Below are positions 9,700 to 18,044 of a stretch of 64,000 nucleotides of DNA, one piece after another. The notes beneath the pieces are model-generated. The model made no database searches, was not told where the DNA came from, and saw only the letters and a list, made by a program, of their open reading frames with translations. Location: the NCBI RefSeq assembly GCF_017745095.1, contig NZ_JAGHZZ010000004.1:186001-250000 (forward strand), written 5' to 3'. Made by a program: the position numbers and the translations under genes. The first letter of the stretch is position 1. Each line of letters starts with the position of its first letter. The DNA comes from Sporocytophaga sp. (GTDB lineage Bacteria; Bacteroidota; Bacteroidia; Cytophagales; Cytophagaceae).

Positions 9700-10488
9700 A
9701 TGAAAGAAAAATTTACAATCTACGGAAGTTCTTATTCTAATGGTGAAGAGAAAGAGTTTGAAAAGGAATTTGAAATTGATTTTGGAGATAGCCTTGAAAA
9801 CTTTGGGGAAACTGACAATCTTCTATCCCTCCTTGAAAATCCATTAAGCCTGATTTTAGGAGGAGGTAACGTTAAAATCAAGGGCCGTAAGAGATTTGCG
9901 TTGATCATTACTTTTTTTGCATTGACTAATACTACTCTTTTTGGGTATTCTTTATATAGACTTGTGACTACTGGTTTTACCGGAGAAAAATTATTTTATG
10001 TTTTTATAGTCCTGTGTTTTGGTATAGGCCTTACTATCAATGCAGGCTATTGGGCTTATCTGTTTATAAGAACAGAAACTATGAAATTGGTATATGAAAG
10101 TTCGAAGCCGCTTGTTGAAAGGCTTTGTGAAATAGCAGTGGAAAAGGTAACGGGCTTTCTGAAAGGAAAATCAAAGGTTGGCAATAAAGAGCTTACTAAT
10201 TTTATAGATTTTGCTAAGGAGATAAATGAGGGCTTTAAATCTATGCCATATTTTCTCCGGTTAGCAATTATCTATATGTTGAAAAAGATCCCTATTGCTA
10301 AGTTTATTCTGGAACGAAAGAATGATTTTCTTTCAAAAGATAAGCAGATTGGAGCTACATTATTATTTCAGCAAATAGATAAATTTGCCCTAAAGAAGTT
10401 TGAGAAGAATAATACGTATTGGGTATTCTGGCTCTGGCCCTTGAATGTTATCTGGATGTTGCTTTTTATTATTTTTATGATTGATTGA
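9700..10488 (+). CDS. Membrane protein of unknown function
   Basis: 262 residues. An acidic N-terminal segment (about 1-45, with GlyGlyGly near 54) precedes two membrane spans (about 66-88 and 98-122), a long charged amphipathic region (about 123-235) and a C-terminal hydrophobic span (about 240-260). No family is recognised. It ends 12 bases before the CadD-type transporter gene, so the two are probably one operon. The role may be linked to that transporter, but nothing in the sequence proves it. Confidence 0.6.
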   Translation: MKEKFTIYGSSYSNGEEKEFEKEFEIDFGDSLENFGETDNLLSLLENPLSLILGGGNVKIKGRKRFALIITFFALTNTTLFGYSLYRLVTTGFTGEKLFYVFIVLCFGIGLTINAGYWAYLFIRTETMKLVYESSKPLVERLCEIAVEKVTGFLKGKSKVGNKELTNFIDFAKEINEGFKSMPYFLRLAIIYMLKKIPIAKFILERKNDFLSKDKQIGATLLFQQIDKFALKKFEKNNTYWVFWLWPLNVIWMLLFIIFMID

Positions 10489-10500
10489 TTTTCATCAAAT

Positions 10501-11103
10501 ATGGAAAATTATCTGCCATCAATTGTTCTGGCAATAACAACATTTGCTTTAACCAATATTGATGATCTCATGATCCTCAGTATGTATTTTTCCAATCACG
10601 AATATAAAAAGAGCAATGTAGTTGCAGGCCAGTACTTGGGAGTAATAACATTAGTGATCGTAAGTCTTTCCGGGTTTATTCTTGGAAAGGTGCTCGAGCC
10701 AATATGGGTTGGATTACTTGGTCTGATACCCATACTGCTTGGGCTGAAGGGGATCATAGCTCTTTTTAGTTCTGAAAATGAAGAAACACAAAATGCTGAG
10801 GGGGCCTCTAAATCAAAGACTCAATTTATAAATGTAGCTTTAGTGACCATTGCAAACGGAGGAGACAACCTGGGCGTTTATACTCCTTTGTTTGCAAATA
10901 ATTCATTACACACTGTTATTTTATTTGTTATCGTATTTTTGGTGATGATTGCTGTTTGGTGTGTGCTTGCTTTTTATTTTGTTAAACATCCTTTTATAGA
11001 AAAGATTTTAGGAAGATATGGTCATATTATTCTTCCCATATTTTTGATTGTTCTTGGTATATGGATATTAAGAGAATCTGGCAGCTTTAACTTGTTGTTT
11101 TAA
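10501..11103 (+). CDS. CadD-family cation transporter
   Basis: 200 residues with about six membrane spans. The N-terminal TNIDDLMIL (about 18-26) and central ANGGDNLGVYTPLF (about 118-131) are the paired Asp-containing motifs of the CadD/cadmium-resistance transporter family (a LysE-like fold). Members export Cd2+ or other small cations at the inner membrane. It is the second gene of a probable two-gene operon with the unknown membrane protein upstream. No metal-responsive regulator lies next to it, so cadmium as substrate is by family only. Confidence 0.78.
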   Translation: MENYLPSIVLAITTFALTNIDDLMILSMYFSNHEYKKSNVVAGQYLGVITLVIVSLSGFILGKVLEPIWVGLLGLIPILLGLKGIIALFSSENEETQNAEGASKSKTQFINVALVTIANGGDNLGVYTPLFANNSLHTVILFVIVFLVMIAVWCVLAFYFVKHPFIEKILGRYGHIILPIFLIVLGIWILRESGSFNLLF

Positions 11104-11284
11104 TCCTTTCCTGTGTTAAATGTCCAAAGCTTTTCCTAATATAGCCGCTGTGTTTCTCTATGGCTCCTATATATCTCCTTAAAATAATATAACTAAGAGA
11201 GAGAGCCAAGGACAATTATAGAGACATGAGTATGCAGTTTGTTGACTGTTTTTAATCTTTTTGAAAAAAAAACTTGTCAATAAC

Positions 11285-11311
11285 TGTTACCCTTACATCT
11301 TCCAATTTGTA
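11285..11311 (+). promoter_or_regulatory. Relaxed match to the shared promoter element, upstream of CE12
   Basis: TGTTACCCTT (11285-11294) then 14 bases then GTA (11309-11311), inside CCAATTTGTATA; two mismatches from TGTTYACCTT but the same spacing. It lies 56 bases before the ATG chosen at 11351 and would fall inside the gene if the TTG at 11261 were the start. Confidence 0.35.
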
Positions 11312-11350
11312 TATGGATTAATTTTCGAGTTTTTAATGATTAATCTATAT

Positions 11351-13744
11351 ATGAAAGGACTCCTACTAAGAATTATTAAAGACAGTAAGCTGGCTATCCT
11401 TATTAGTTTAACCTTTGTTTCCATTTCAGCATATTCCAGGGAGATAAATAAATTAAGTTATGATAAAAAAATAAAGGCATTCATTGCTCCCGAGGCTTGT
11501 CATTATCAATGGTTTTTTAATGGCCAAAGACTCAGTGCCGAAGATAGACAAGTTTTAAAAGCCTCTGCAACAGGTGAATATTCAGTTCAGCTGATTGATG
11601 AAGAAGGTGTATCAACATATCAAAAAGTATTGCTTGCTGTTGATGCAACTGGCGCAGTTATAACCATATACCTGATTGGAGACTCCACTGTCTGCAACTA
11701 TGCTGCATCAGCTTATCCTATGACAGGATGGGGGCAAATGCTTCCCTATTTTTTCAATAGTACCAATGTAAAGATAGATAATAGGGCAATAGGTGGGAGG
11801 AGTAGCCGAAGCTTTTATGAAGAGGGAAGATGGACAACCGTTAAAAATGCTTTGACAGCAGGGGATTATCTTTTTATTCAGTTCGGGCATAACGATAGAG
11901 ATTTTTCAAAGACTGAACGATATACTTCTGTTGAAGATTATAAGAAATTCCTTACCATTTATGTAAATGAGAGTAGAGCAAAAGGAGCTATACCAGTCCT
12001 GATTTCCCCTATGGTGATGAACGCCTGGAGTAATGGAACTTTGCGTAATGTTTTTACAGAAACTGGTAACAACTATCGAGGTGGAATGCTGGAAGTAGCT
12101 ACTGCTTTAAATGTGCCATTTATTGACCTAAATATGAAGTCCTGGAACCTATTTAAAGGGCTTGGGCAGAATTATATCACGAGGTTTGTTTATCATACTT
12201 ATCCTGCAGGTGAATATCCTAATTACCGCGATGGCATTACAGACGGTACACATTTTCAGGAGATGGGTGCTATAGAGAATGCGCGAATGATCGTTCAGGG
12301 TATTTCAGAATTAACAGGTAATATCAATATGTCAAGTCTGGCTAAATTCCTGAAGCCTATGTATGAGATAAAAGTGCTTGTTAATCCTGTTGGATCAGAC
12401 CTGATGACTACTCGTACAGCAAGCTATCCTGAAGGACTGACTGTCACTTTAAAGACCTTACCTAAAACAGGTAGCACCTTTCAGTTGTGGAAAAGTTCTG
12501 CTGGAGGACAAGTGTCCACAGTTACACTTACAACTGTTAAATCAGGTACAACAGCTACCAACTATACTGCAATATATAAAGGAGCAACAACAACCTGTTC
12601 TGCAATCATCAGCGCCTCCGGTGCAACTACGTTTTGTGAAGGAGGTAGTGTTACTCTAACATCTTCTGTTGGTTCATCTTATCTTTGGAAAAATGGAACT
12701 ACTCAGGTAGCAACCACTCAGACTTATGTTGCTAAAACTTCCGGTAATTATACTGTAGAAGTAACAGATGCCAATGGTTGCAAAGCTGTTGCTGCAGCAA
12801 CTAATGTAACTATTCAAAACAAAACTATTTGGTATGCAGATGCTGATGGAGACGGTAAAGGAGATTCAAAGGTTGCTCAATCATCATGCACTCAGCCGAC
12901 AGGTTATGTTGCAGACAAAACAGATCTTTGTCCGGAAGATAAAAACAAAACTGAACCTGGAAATTGTGGTTGTGGAAGAACAGAATCAAGTTGTATGGAT
13001 TGTGCAAATGTATTGAATGGTACCGCGACTTTGGATGTATGCGGTGTTTGTATTGGTGGTAATACCGGGAAGAAATCTTGCGTTTATAAATTACAAGCAG
13101 AAGAAGCTTGTGAAGTTGATGGTGTTCTGAATGAATCTACCAATGCAGGTTTTGAAGGTACTGGATATGTGAATGCGGAAAATGCTATTGGTAAATCAGC
13201 TTCCTTTTCTTTTGATGCAACTGCTTCTGGATATTATAAACTATTGATCAGATATGCGAATGGAGGAGCAGCAAATCGCTCTTCCGGAGTTACTGTTAAT
13301 TCGATAGAACAAAGTAGCGTATTGGCATTTCCTTCAACCGGGGCTTTTACAGCCTGGTCAACTTTAGAGGCAGAAGTTTTTCTCAATGAAGGTAATAATA
13401 TAGTAAGGTTGATTGCCAGGACTGTTGATGGACTTCCCAATATCGATTTCATTGGTTTTACTGAAAATGCCATTGCTGCCGGTCCTTGCTTGGTCACAGG
13501 AATTGATATGGGAAATATAAATTCGACTGAAGGTGTTTGTTATCCAAACCCATTTACTGGAGCATTTACATTGCAGGCACCTCAGGAATATTCTTATGCT
13601 ATTTATGATCTTACCGGTAAAGAAGTTGAATCGGGTAAAGGATTGAATACCGGTTTTGCCGGTAATGAATTGTTGCCTGGTATTTATACAGTAAAATTAC
13701 AAACATTGAAGTCTACAAGGTCTCTGCTTATTATTAAAAGGTAA
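11351..13744 (+). CDS. Secreted CE12-like rhamnogalacturonan acetylesterase, copy 1
   Basis: 797 residues from ATG 11351, which directly begins a signal peptide. A short Ig-like segment (about 45-100) precedes the SGNH domain (about 103-325): Ser in IGDSTVCNY, Gly in AIGGRSSRSF, Asn in QFGHND, and Asp/His in DGTHFQEMG, the CE12 pattern of rhamnogalacturonan acetylesterases. Then come a repeat-type beta domain (NPVGSDL, SYPEGLTVTLKTLP), an Ig-like domain with FCEGGSVTLTSS, a Ca-binding YADADGDGKGD/CPEDKNKTEPG segment with clustered Cys, a CBM35/CBM6-like domain (about 580-715) and a type A T9SS sorting domain. It is followed after 20 bases by a paralogue of identical architecture. Likely role: deacetylation of pectin outside the cell. 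Confidence 0.85.
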   Translation: MKGLLLRIIKDSKLAILISLTFVSISAYSREINKLSYDKKIKAFIAPEACHYQWFFNGQRLSAEDRQVLKASATGEYSVQLIDEEGVSTYQKVLLAVDATGAVITIYLIGDSTVCNYAASAYPMTGWGQMLPYFFNSTNVKIDNRAIGGRSSRSFYEEGRWTTVKNALTAGDYLFIQFGHNDRDFSKTERYTSVEDYKKFLTIYVNESRAKGAIPVLISPMVMNAWSNGTLRNVFTETGNNYRGGMLEVATALNVPFIDLNMKSWNLFKGLGQNYITRFVYHTYPAGEYPNYRDGITDGTHFQEMGAIENARMIVQGISELTGNINMSSLAKFLKPMYEIKVLVNPVGSDLMTTRTASYPEGLTVTLKTLPKTGSTFQLWKSSAGGQVSTVTLTTVKSGTTATNYTAIYKGATTTCSAIISASGATTFCEGGSVTLTSSVGSSYLWKNGTTQVATTQTYVAKTSGNYTVEVTDANGCKAVAAATNVTIQNKTIWYADADGDGKGDSKVAQSSCTQPTGYVADKTDLCPEDKNKTEPGNCGCGRTESSCMDCANVLNGTATLDVCGVCIGGNTGKKSCVYKLQAEEACEVDGVLNESTNAGFEGTGYVNAENAIGKSASFSFDATASGYYKLLIRYANGGAANRSSGVTVNSIEQSSVLAFPSTGAFTAWSTLEAEVFLNEGNNIVRLIARTVDGLPNIDFIGFTENAIAAGPCLVTGIDMGNINSTEGVCYPNPFTGAFTLQAPQEYSYAIYDLTGKEVESGKGLNTGFAGNELLPGIYTVKLQTLKSTRSLLIIKR

Positions 13745-13764
13745 TCTCAGAATCTATCATAACA

Positions 13765-16131
13765 ATGGGAAATGTCAACAAAATAATCTTCTTCTTAATA
13801 TTCATTTTATTATCGTCACCCTCATTGGGTTATGGTTTATCCGAAAAAGGAATAGTGACGGATAATGATTTAAAATCATTGGTCGCCCCAGATGCTTGTT
13901 CCTATCAATGGTTTAAAGAGGGTAAACTTATTGATGGAGCAATCAATCAATCGCTTTCAGTTCATGATGGTGGTAATTATGTGGTAATGATTACAGAAGA
14001 ATCCGGATACACGTACACGGAGGATATATCTATAGCCATCAACTCAGTTGGAGCGATAATAAAAATATACACGATAGGAGATTCCACTGTTCAGGATTAT
14101 ACAGATGGGTATTATCCTAGAAAAGGATGGGGGCAGGTCTTGCCTTACTTCTTTAAAAGTAGTAATGTTCAGGTGATCAATAAAGCTGTTGGTGGAACAA
14201 GCTCAAAAAGTTTTTACAACAGCTTCTGGCCTGCCGTTAGAAATGCTTTACAGCCGGGTGATTATGTATTTATTCAGTTTGGGATAAATGACAGAAATAA
14301 AGCAGATACCGCTCGCTATGCCCCTACAGGAGGAGTGTTCGAAGGTTATTTAACAAAGTTTATAAATGAAGCAAAAGCCAAAGGAGCTTATCCTGTTCTT
14401 GTCGCTACTTTGAGAAGAAATGCATGGAATGCGGATGGTACAGTCTATGATTCATATCATGATCATCCAATTGCTGTTCGAACAGTAGCAAATAATTTGA
14501 AAGTGCCTCTGATAGATCTGGATGCAAAGGCAAAAGCTCAGATGGAATCTGCAGGGCAGGCCTATACTACTCGTTTTTGGTATAATAATTACATTGCCGG
14601 TGAATATCTAAACTATCCTAATGGAAATACGGATGATGTCCACTTTCAGGAGATGGGTGCTATAGCAATGGCGAATCTTGTGATACAGGGCATTGAAGAG
14701 TTGAAATCAGATGCCAATGTTAGCAAACTCATTCCTTTTATAAAACCAAGATATCAGATAGCTGTCACTGTAAATCCTGTTGGATCGGATTTAGCAACTA
14801 CACATACAGCGAGCTATCCTGAAGGACTTACTATTACCCTAAAAACATTACCCAAAACAACTGAAACCTTTCAAAAGTGGAACAATACTTCCGGCGGACA
14901 ATTGTCTACTGCAACACTTACTACTGTTAAATCAGGGACTTCAGCGACGAATTATACGGCCATTTATAAAGGTGCAACAACTTGTACTGCTATAGTAACT
15001 GTATCCGGAACAACTTCTTTATGTGAGGGTGGAAGTGTTACATTAACAGCCTCTTCAGGTTCTTCCTATATTTGGAAAAACGGGGCTAATCAGGTTGGTA
15101 CAGCTCAGGCTTATGTCGCTAAAACTGCGGGTGTTTATACAGTAGATGTGATCAATTCTAGTGGTTGCAAAGCTACTGCAGCTGATGTAACGGTGTCTGT
15201 TCAAGCAAAAAGTATATGGTATGCAGATACTGACGGAGATGGAAAAGGAGATCCTAAAGTTTCTCAATCCTCATGCACTCAGCCAACGGGTTATGTTGCA
15301 GACCAAACGGATCTTTGTCCTGATGATAAAAATAAATCAGAACCGGGAGCTTGTGGTTGCGGTAAAACAGAATCAATTTGTATGGATTGTGCAAATGTTC
15401 TGAACGGTACTGCAGCATTGGATGCATGCGGAATTTGCGTTGGTGGCAATACTGGGAGAAAAGCTTGTGTCGTTAAACTTCAGGCTGAAGAAGCCTGTGA
15501 AGTAGATGGTATCCGGAACGAAGCTACCAATGCAGGTTTTGAAGGCAGTGGATACGTGAATGCTGATAATGCTATTGGAAAATCTGTTACTTTTTCCTTT
15601 AATGCAGAAGCTTCCGGAAATTATAAACTCTTGATCAGATATGCGAATGGAGGAACAGCAAGTAGATTTTCTGGCATTGTAATCAACTCAGCAGAACAGA
15701 GCGATGTCCTTGTTTTTTCCTCTACAGGAGCCTTTACCACATGGGCTACGATGGAAGCAGATGTTTATCTTAATAAAGGTGAAAATATGGTAAAGTTAAT
15801 AGCAAAGACTGCTGACGGATTACCTAATCTTGATTATATCGGTTTTATTGATCATTCAATCTCAGGAGGATCTTGTCTGGTGACTAGCGTTTTATCTAAA
15901 GATTTTGGATCAAGTGAAATTATTTGTTATCCAAATCCATTTATGGGGTCTGTTGTATTAAAAGCTTCAGGATACTATTCTTACTCTTTTTATGATCATA
16001 CCGGTAAGGAGATTGAATCGGGTAAAGGTTTTGAAACTGGTCTAGTGGGAAGCGAATTATTACCAGGCGTTTACATGCTAACATTAAAAACAGAAAAAAG
16101 TACTAGGACTTTAAGAATTGTTAAAAAATAG
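13765..16131 (+). CDS. Secreted CE12-like rhamnogalacturonan acetylesterase, copy 2
   Basis: 788 residues, signal peptide ending about LGYG. It has the same domain order as the gene 20 bases upstream: Ig-like segment, SGNH domain (IGDSTVQDY, AVGGTSSKSF, QFGIND, DDVHFQEMG), beta domain, Ig-like domain, TSP3-like Ca-binding segment (YADTDGDGKGD), CBM35/6-like domain and type A sorting domain. The oxyanion Asn is kept (FGIND) but the residue before it is Ile where copy 1 has His. The pair arose by tandem duplication and is probably transcribed as one operon from the promoter before copy 1. Divergence in the catalytic half suggests a different acetylated substrate or site. Confidence 0.85.
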   Translation: MGNVNKIIFFLIFILLSSPSLGYGLSEKGIVTDNDLKSLVAPDACSYQWFKEGKLIDGAINQSLSVHDGGNYVVMITEESGYTYTEDISIAINSVGAIIKIYTIGDSTVQDYTDGYYPRKGWGQVLPYFFKSSNVQVINKAVGGTSSKSFYNSFWPAVRNALQPGDYVFIQFGINDRNKADTARYAPTGGVFEGYLTKFINEAKAKGAYPVLVATLRRNAWNADGTVYDSYHDHPIAVRTVANNLKVPLIDLDAKAKAQMESAGQAYTTRFWYNNYIAGEYLNYPNGNTDDVHFQEMGAIAMANLVIQGIEELKSDANVSKLIPFIKPRYQIAVTVNPVGSDLATTHTASYPEGLTITLKTLPKTTETFQKWNNTSGGQLSTATLTTVKSGTSATNYTAIYKGATTCTAIVTVSGTTSLCEGGSVTLTASSGSSYIWKNGANQVGTAQAYVAKTAGVYTVDVINSSGCKATAADVTVSVQAKSIWYADTDGDGKGDPKVSQSSCTQPTGYVADQTDLCPDDKNKSEPGACGCGKTESICMDCANVLNGTAALDACGICVGGNTGRKACVVKLQAEEACEVDGIRNEATNAGFEGSGYVNADNAIGKSVTFSFNAEASGNYKLLIRYANGGTASRFSGIVINSAEQSDVLVFSSTGAFTTWATMEADVYLNKGENMVKLIAKTADGLPNLDYIGFIDHSISGGSCLVTSVLSKDFGSSEIICYPNPFMGSVVLKASGYYSYSFYDHTGKEIESGKGFETGLVGSELLPGVYMLTLKTEKSTRTLRIVKK

Positions 16132-16233
16132 GATCCTGAAGATATATTTCTGTTATAGTCTGAGTGGTATGAATATAATAGTTGTTTAATCGGTTGATAT
16201 TGAGTGATTCATGTTGCCGAAATTATTTGAATT

Positions 16234-16272
16234 AAAAAATCCCTGTCTTTATAAATAAGGCAGGGATTTTTA
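16234..16272 (+). terminator. Rho-independent terminator after the CE12 pair
   Basis: AAAAATCCCTG...CAGGGATTTTT hairpin with a short AT loop and a trailing T run. Confidence 0.85.
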
Positions 16273-16330
16273 ATTTAAACTGGTCTTCGAAATTAAATTG
16301 CTATTCAAAGCGTATTTTATTTTAGAATAT

Positions 16331-16357
16331 TGTTCACCTTCAGTTATTTCAATTGTA
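16331..16357 (+). promoter_or_regulatory. Promoter-like element, distal to the ECF sigma gene
   Basis: TGTTCACCTT (16331-16340), 14 bases, GTA (16355-16357). It matches the elements before the PL11 and GH11 genes exactly in core and spacing. It is 325 bases before the sigma gene; no gene lies between, so it would give a long leader. The rest of the 550-base gap holds only the terminator and a second, closer match at 16648. Confidence 0.4.
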
Positions 16358-16647
16358 ATGGGTCTAGGGTTTTTATTTTAAAAATCGGATGCGTAAAACA
16401 AACTGCAATGAAGAGAATTCGTATACCCTAAGTGATTTATTAATAGCATTTTAATAGTTTTGGAATGTTACTCTTATGAAGTATTTTAAATCTTGCTAAA
16501 GAAGTATAAACAAACACTTTAAATCATAAGAACAGAAGATTTTAGTTTGAGGTCTTATAGAAAATATAAATTTGATGAATCCGTCCAATCTGTTTATAAG
16601 AAAGAATATGCTTTGTTACAGAGTTCAGAGTATTAAGCAAAACTCTT

Positions 16648-16675
16648 TGTTCACATTTACCTCACCATCTTTGTA
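16648..16675 (+). promoter_or_regulatory. Promoter-like element immediately before the ECF sigma gene
   Basis: TGTTCACATT (16648-16657), 15 bases, GTATA (GTA at 16673-16675): one mismatch in the upstream box, spacing as in the PL11 promoters. If transcription starts about seven bases on, the message would begin at or near the ATG at 16682 (leaderless). An alternative reading is a weak general promoter (TTTG at 16646, then CATCTTTG at 16666, one base off TAnnTTTG). Confidence 0.4.
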
Positions 16676-16681
16676 TAAGAA

Positions 16682-17257
16682 ATGAGAAGGCTAAATGATA
16701 AAGAAATATTGAAGGCAATCAGGACAGGAGATAATGAATCTGTTCTGAGCAATCTGTATAAAGAAGTCCTTCCTCATATCAAGAAATATATCACCAGTAA
16801 TAGTGGTTCTCATGAGGATGCTAAGGATATATTTCAGGATACTGTAGTAATATTCTATAATCAGGTCAAGCTTAATAAGTTTGATGAAAGAAAGGAGATA
16901 GGCGCCTTTATGTTTAGTGTGGCCAGAAATCTTTGGATCAATAAGGCAAAGAGGGATAACAGACTTGTTAATACAACGGAGTTTGATGACAGTGAAGAAG
17001 AAGGTATGGATGTATTGGCAGATATGATTACAGCAGAGAAGGCTAAGGCAATAGAAGATATAATGGAAAGAGTTGGAGAAGAATGTAAGAAGCTGTTGAT
17101 GTATACCATTTATGATAAGATCAGTCTTAAAGAAATAGCAATAAAAATGGGCTACTCAAGTGATCAGGTAGCTAAAACATATAGTTACAGATGCAGACAA
17201 AAACTGTCCAATCTGGTAAAAGATAATTCTCACATCATATCATTATTTAAGCAATGA
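16682..17257 (+). CDS. ECF-type RNA polymerase sigma factor
   Basis: 191 residues. Region 2 (about 20-100) includes HEDAKDIFQDTVVIFYNQV and FMFSVARNLWINKAKRDNR; region 4 (about 128-180) includes LKEIAIKMGYSSDQVAKTYSYRCRQKL as a helix-turn-helix. There is no region 1 or 3, as in group 4 (ECF) sigma factors. The stop codon overlaps the ATG of the next gene (ATGA), so it is translationally coupled to a membrane protein of anti-sigma layout. Downstream genes encode a T9SS type B substrate and a PorP/SprF-like partner. A promoter-like element matching those of several secreted carbohydrate-active enzymes lies directly upstream, suggesting autoregulation; this is inference. Confidence 0.9.
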   Translation: MRRLNDKEILKAIRTGDNESVLSNLYKEVLPHIKKYITSNSGSHEDAKDIFQDTVVIFYNQVKLNKFDERKEIGAFMFSVARNLWINKAKRDNRLVNTTEFDDSEEEGMDVLADMITAEKAKAIEDIMERVGEECKKLLMYTIYDKISLKEIAIKMGYSSDQVAKTYSYRCRQKLSNLVKDNSHIISLFKQ

Positions 17258-17994
17258 GTCTCCCTGATAATCCATATGAATTGATAGATCGCTATCTCAA
17301 TGGTGAGATGAGCATAGGGGAGAAGGCTGATTTTGAAGAAAGGCTTAAATCCGATAAGGAATTTGCGGAACAATTTGAAATACAAAATATAAGCTACCAG
17401 ATTGTTGTAGGCCAAAATCTTCTTGATTTAAAAGCCAGAATGCAAAAGGATCTTAGCGGTAGTAAATACGATGGTAATAAGAATAATAGCTGGAAATATT
17501 TTGGCGGAGGTGCAGGATTGATTTTAATTGCTGCTCTATTGTACTTCTTTCTTAAGTCAGATGGACAAGTTAAACCTGAGGTTAAGAGCAGTCCTGTACC
17601 AGTCGATACGGTTACTTCTGTTACAGAAAATAATGAGGTCGATACAGCAGCATGGAATAATATTCCTGAATTTATTCCAGAAAATAGTAAGGATCAAAAC
17701 GCTGTTATAAATAAAGACAACGATCTTTGTAAAGATACCTTGATCAGTTTCTCATGCCAGGCAAGAGCAGCTTGTGCTGATCAAAGTAATGGTGCTATTG
17801 AAGTTGATTTGAATACCATTAAATATGGTAAAGCACCGTTTGAGTTTTCAATACACCCCAATGGGGAATTTATTTCTGAGCCATTTATAGGAGACCTTAA
17901 ACAAGGAAAGTACAGTTTATTTGTAAGAGATGCCAAAGGTTGCATTCGTAGGTTGAATGTTAAAGTGGAGGTTCCTTCAATAGATTGCAAATAG
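17254..17994 (+). CDS. Membrane anti-sigma-like protein with SprB-like periplasmic repeat
   Basis: 246 residues, starting 4 bases inside the sigma gene. The N-terminal 75 residues are acidic/helical (NPYELIDRYLNGEMSIGEKADFE), resembling the cytoplasmic sigma-binding region of Bacteroidota anti-sigma factors; no zinc-binding His-Cys motif is seen. One membrane span follows (about 82-100), then a Pro/Ser/Asn-rich linker (about 104-155). The C-terminus is a Cys-containing beta domain (about 160-240: SNGAIEVDLNTI, APFEFSIHPNGEF, LKQGKYSLFVRDAKGC) that resembles a SprB repeat. Placement after an ECF sigma gene makes an anti-sigma role likely; the SprB-like periplasmic part could be the sensor. Confidence 0.7.
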   Translation: MSLPDNPYELIDRYLNGEMSIGEKADFEERLKSDKEFAEQFEIQNISYQIVVGQNLLDLKARMQKDLSGSKYDGNKNNSWKYFGGGAGLILIAALLYFFLKSDGQVKPEVKSSPVPVDTVTSVTENNEVDTAAWNNIPEFIPENSKDQNAVINKDNDLCKDTLISFSCQARAACADQSNGAIEVDLNTIKYGKAPFEFSIHPNGEFISEPFIGDLKQGKYSLFVRDAKGCIRRLNVKVEVPSIDCK

Positions 17995-18044
17995 TATTCA
18001 CGTTTATAGTCACTAAGTTAAATTTGAAATTGTAAGTCCTTTAA

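Noticed and set aside
11261-11350. Longer start (TTG) for the first CE12 gene
   Set aside because: It would put 30 residues before the signal peptide and would place the promoter-like element inside the gene.
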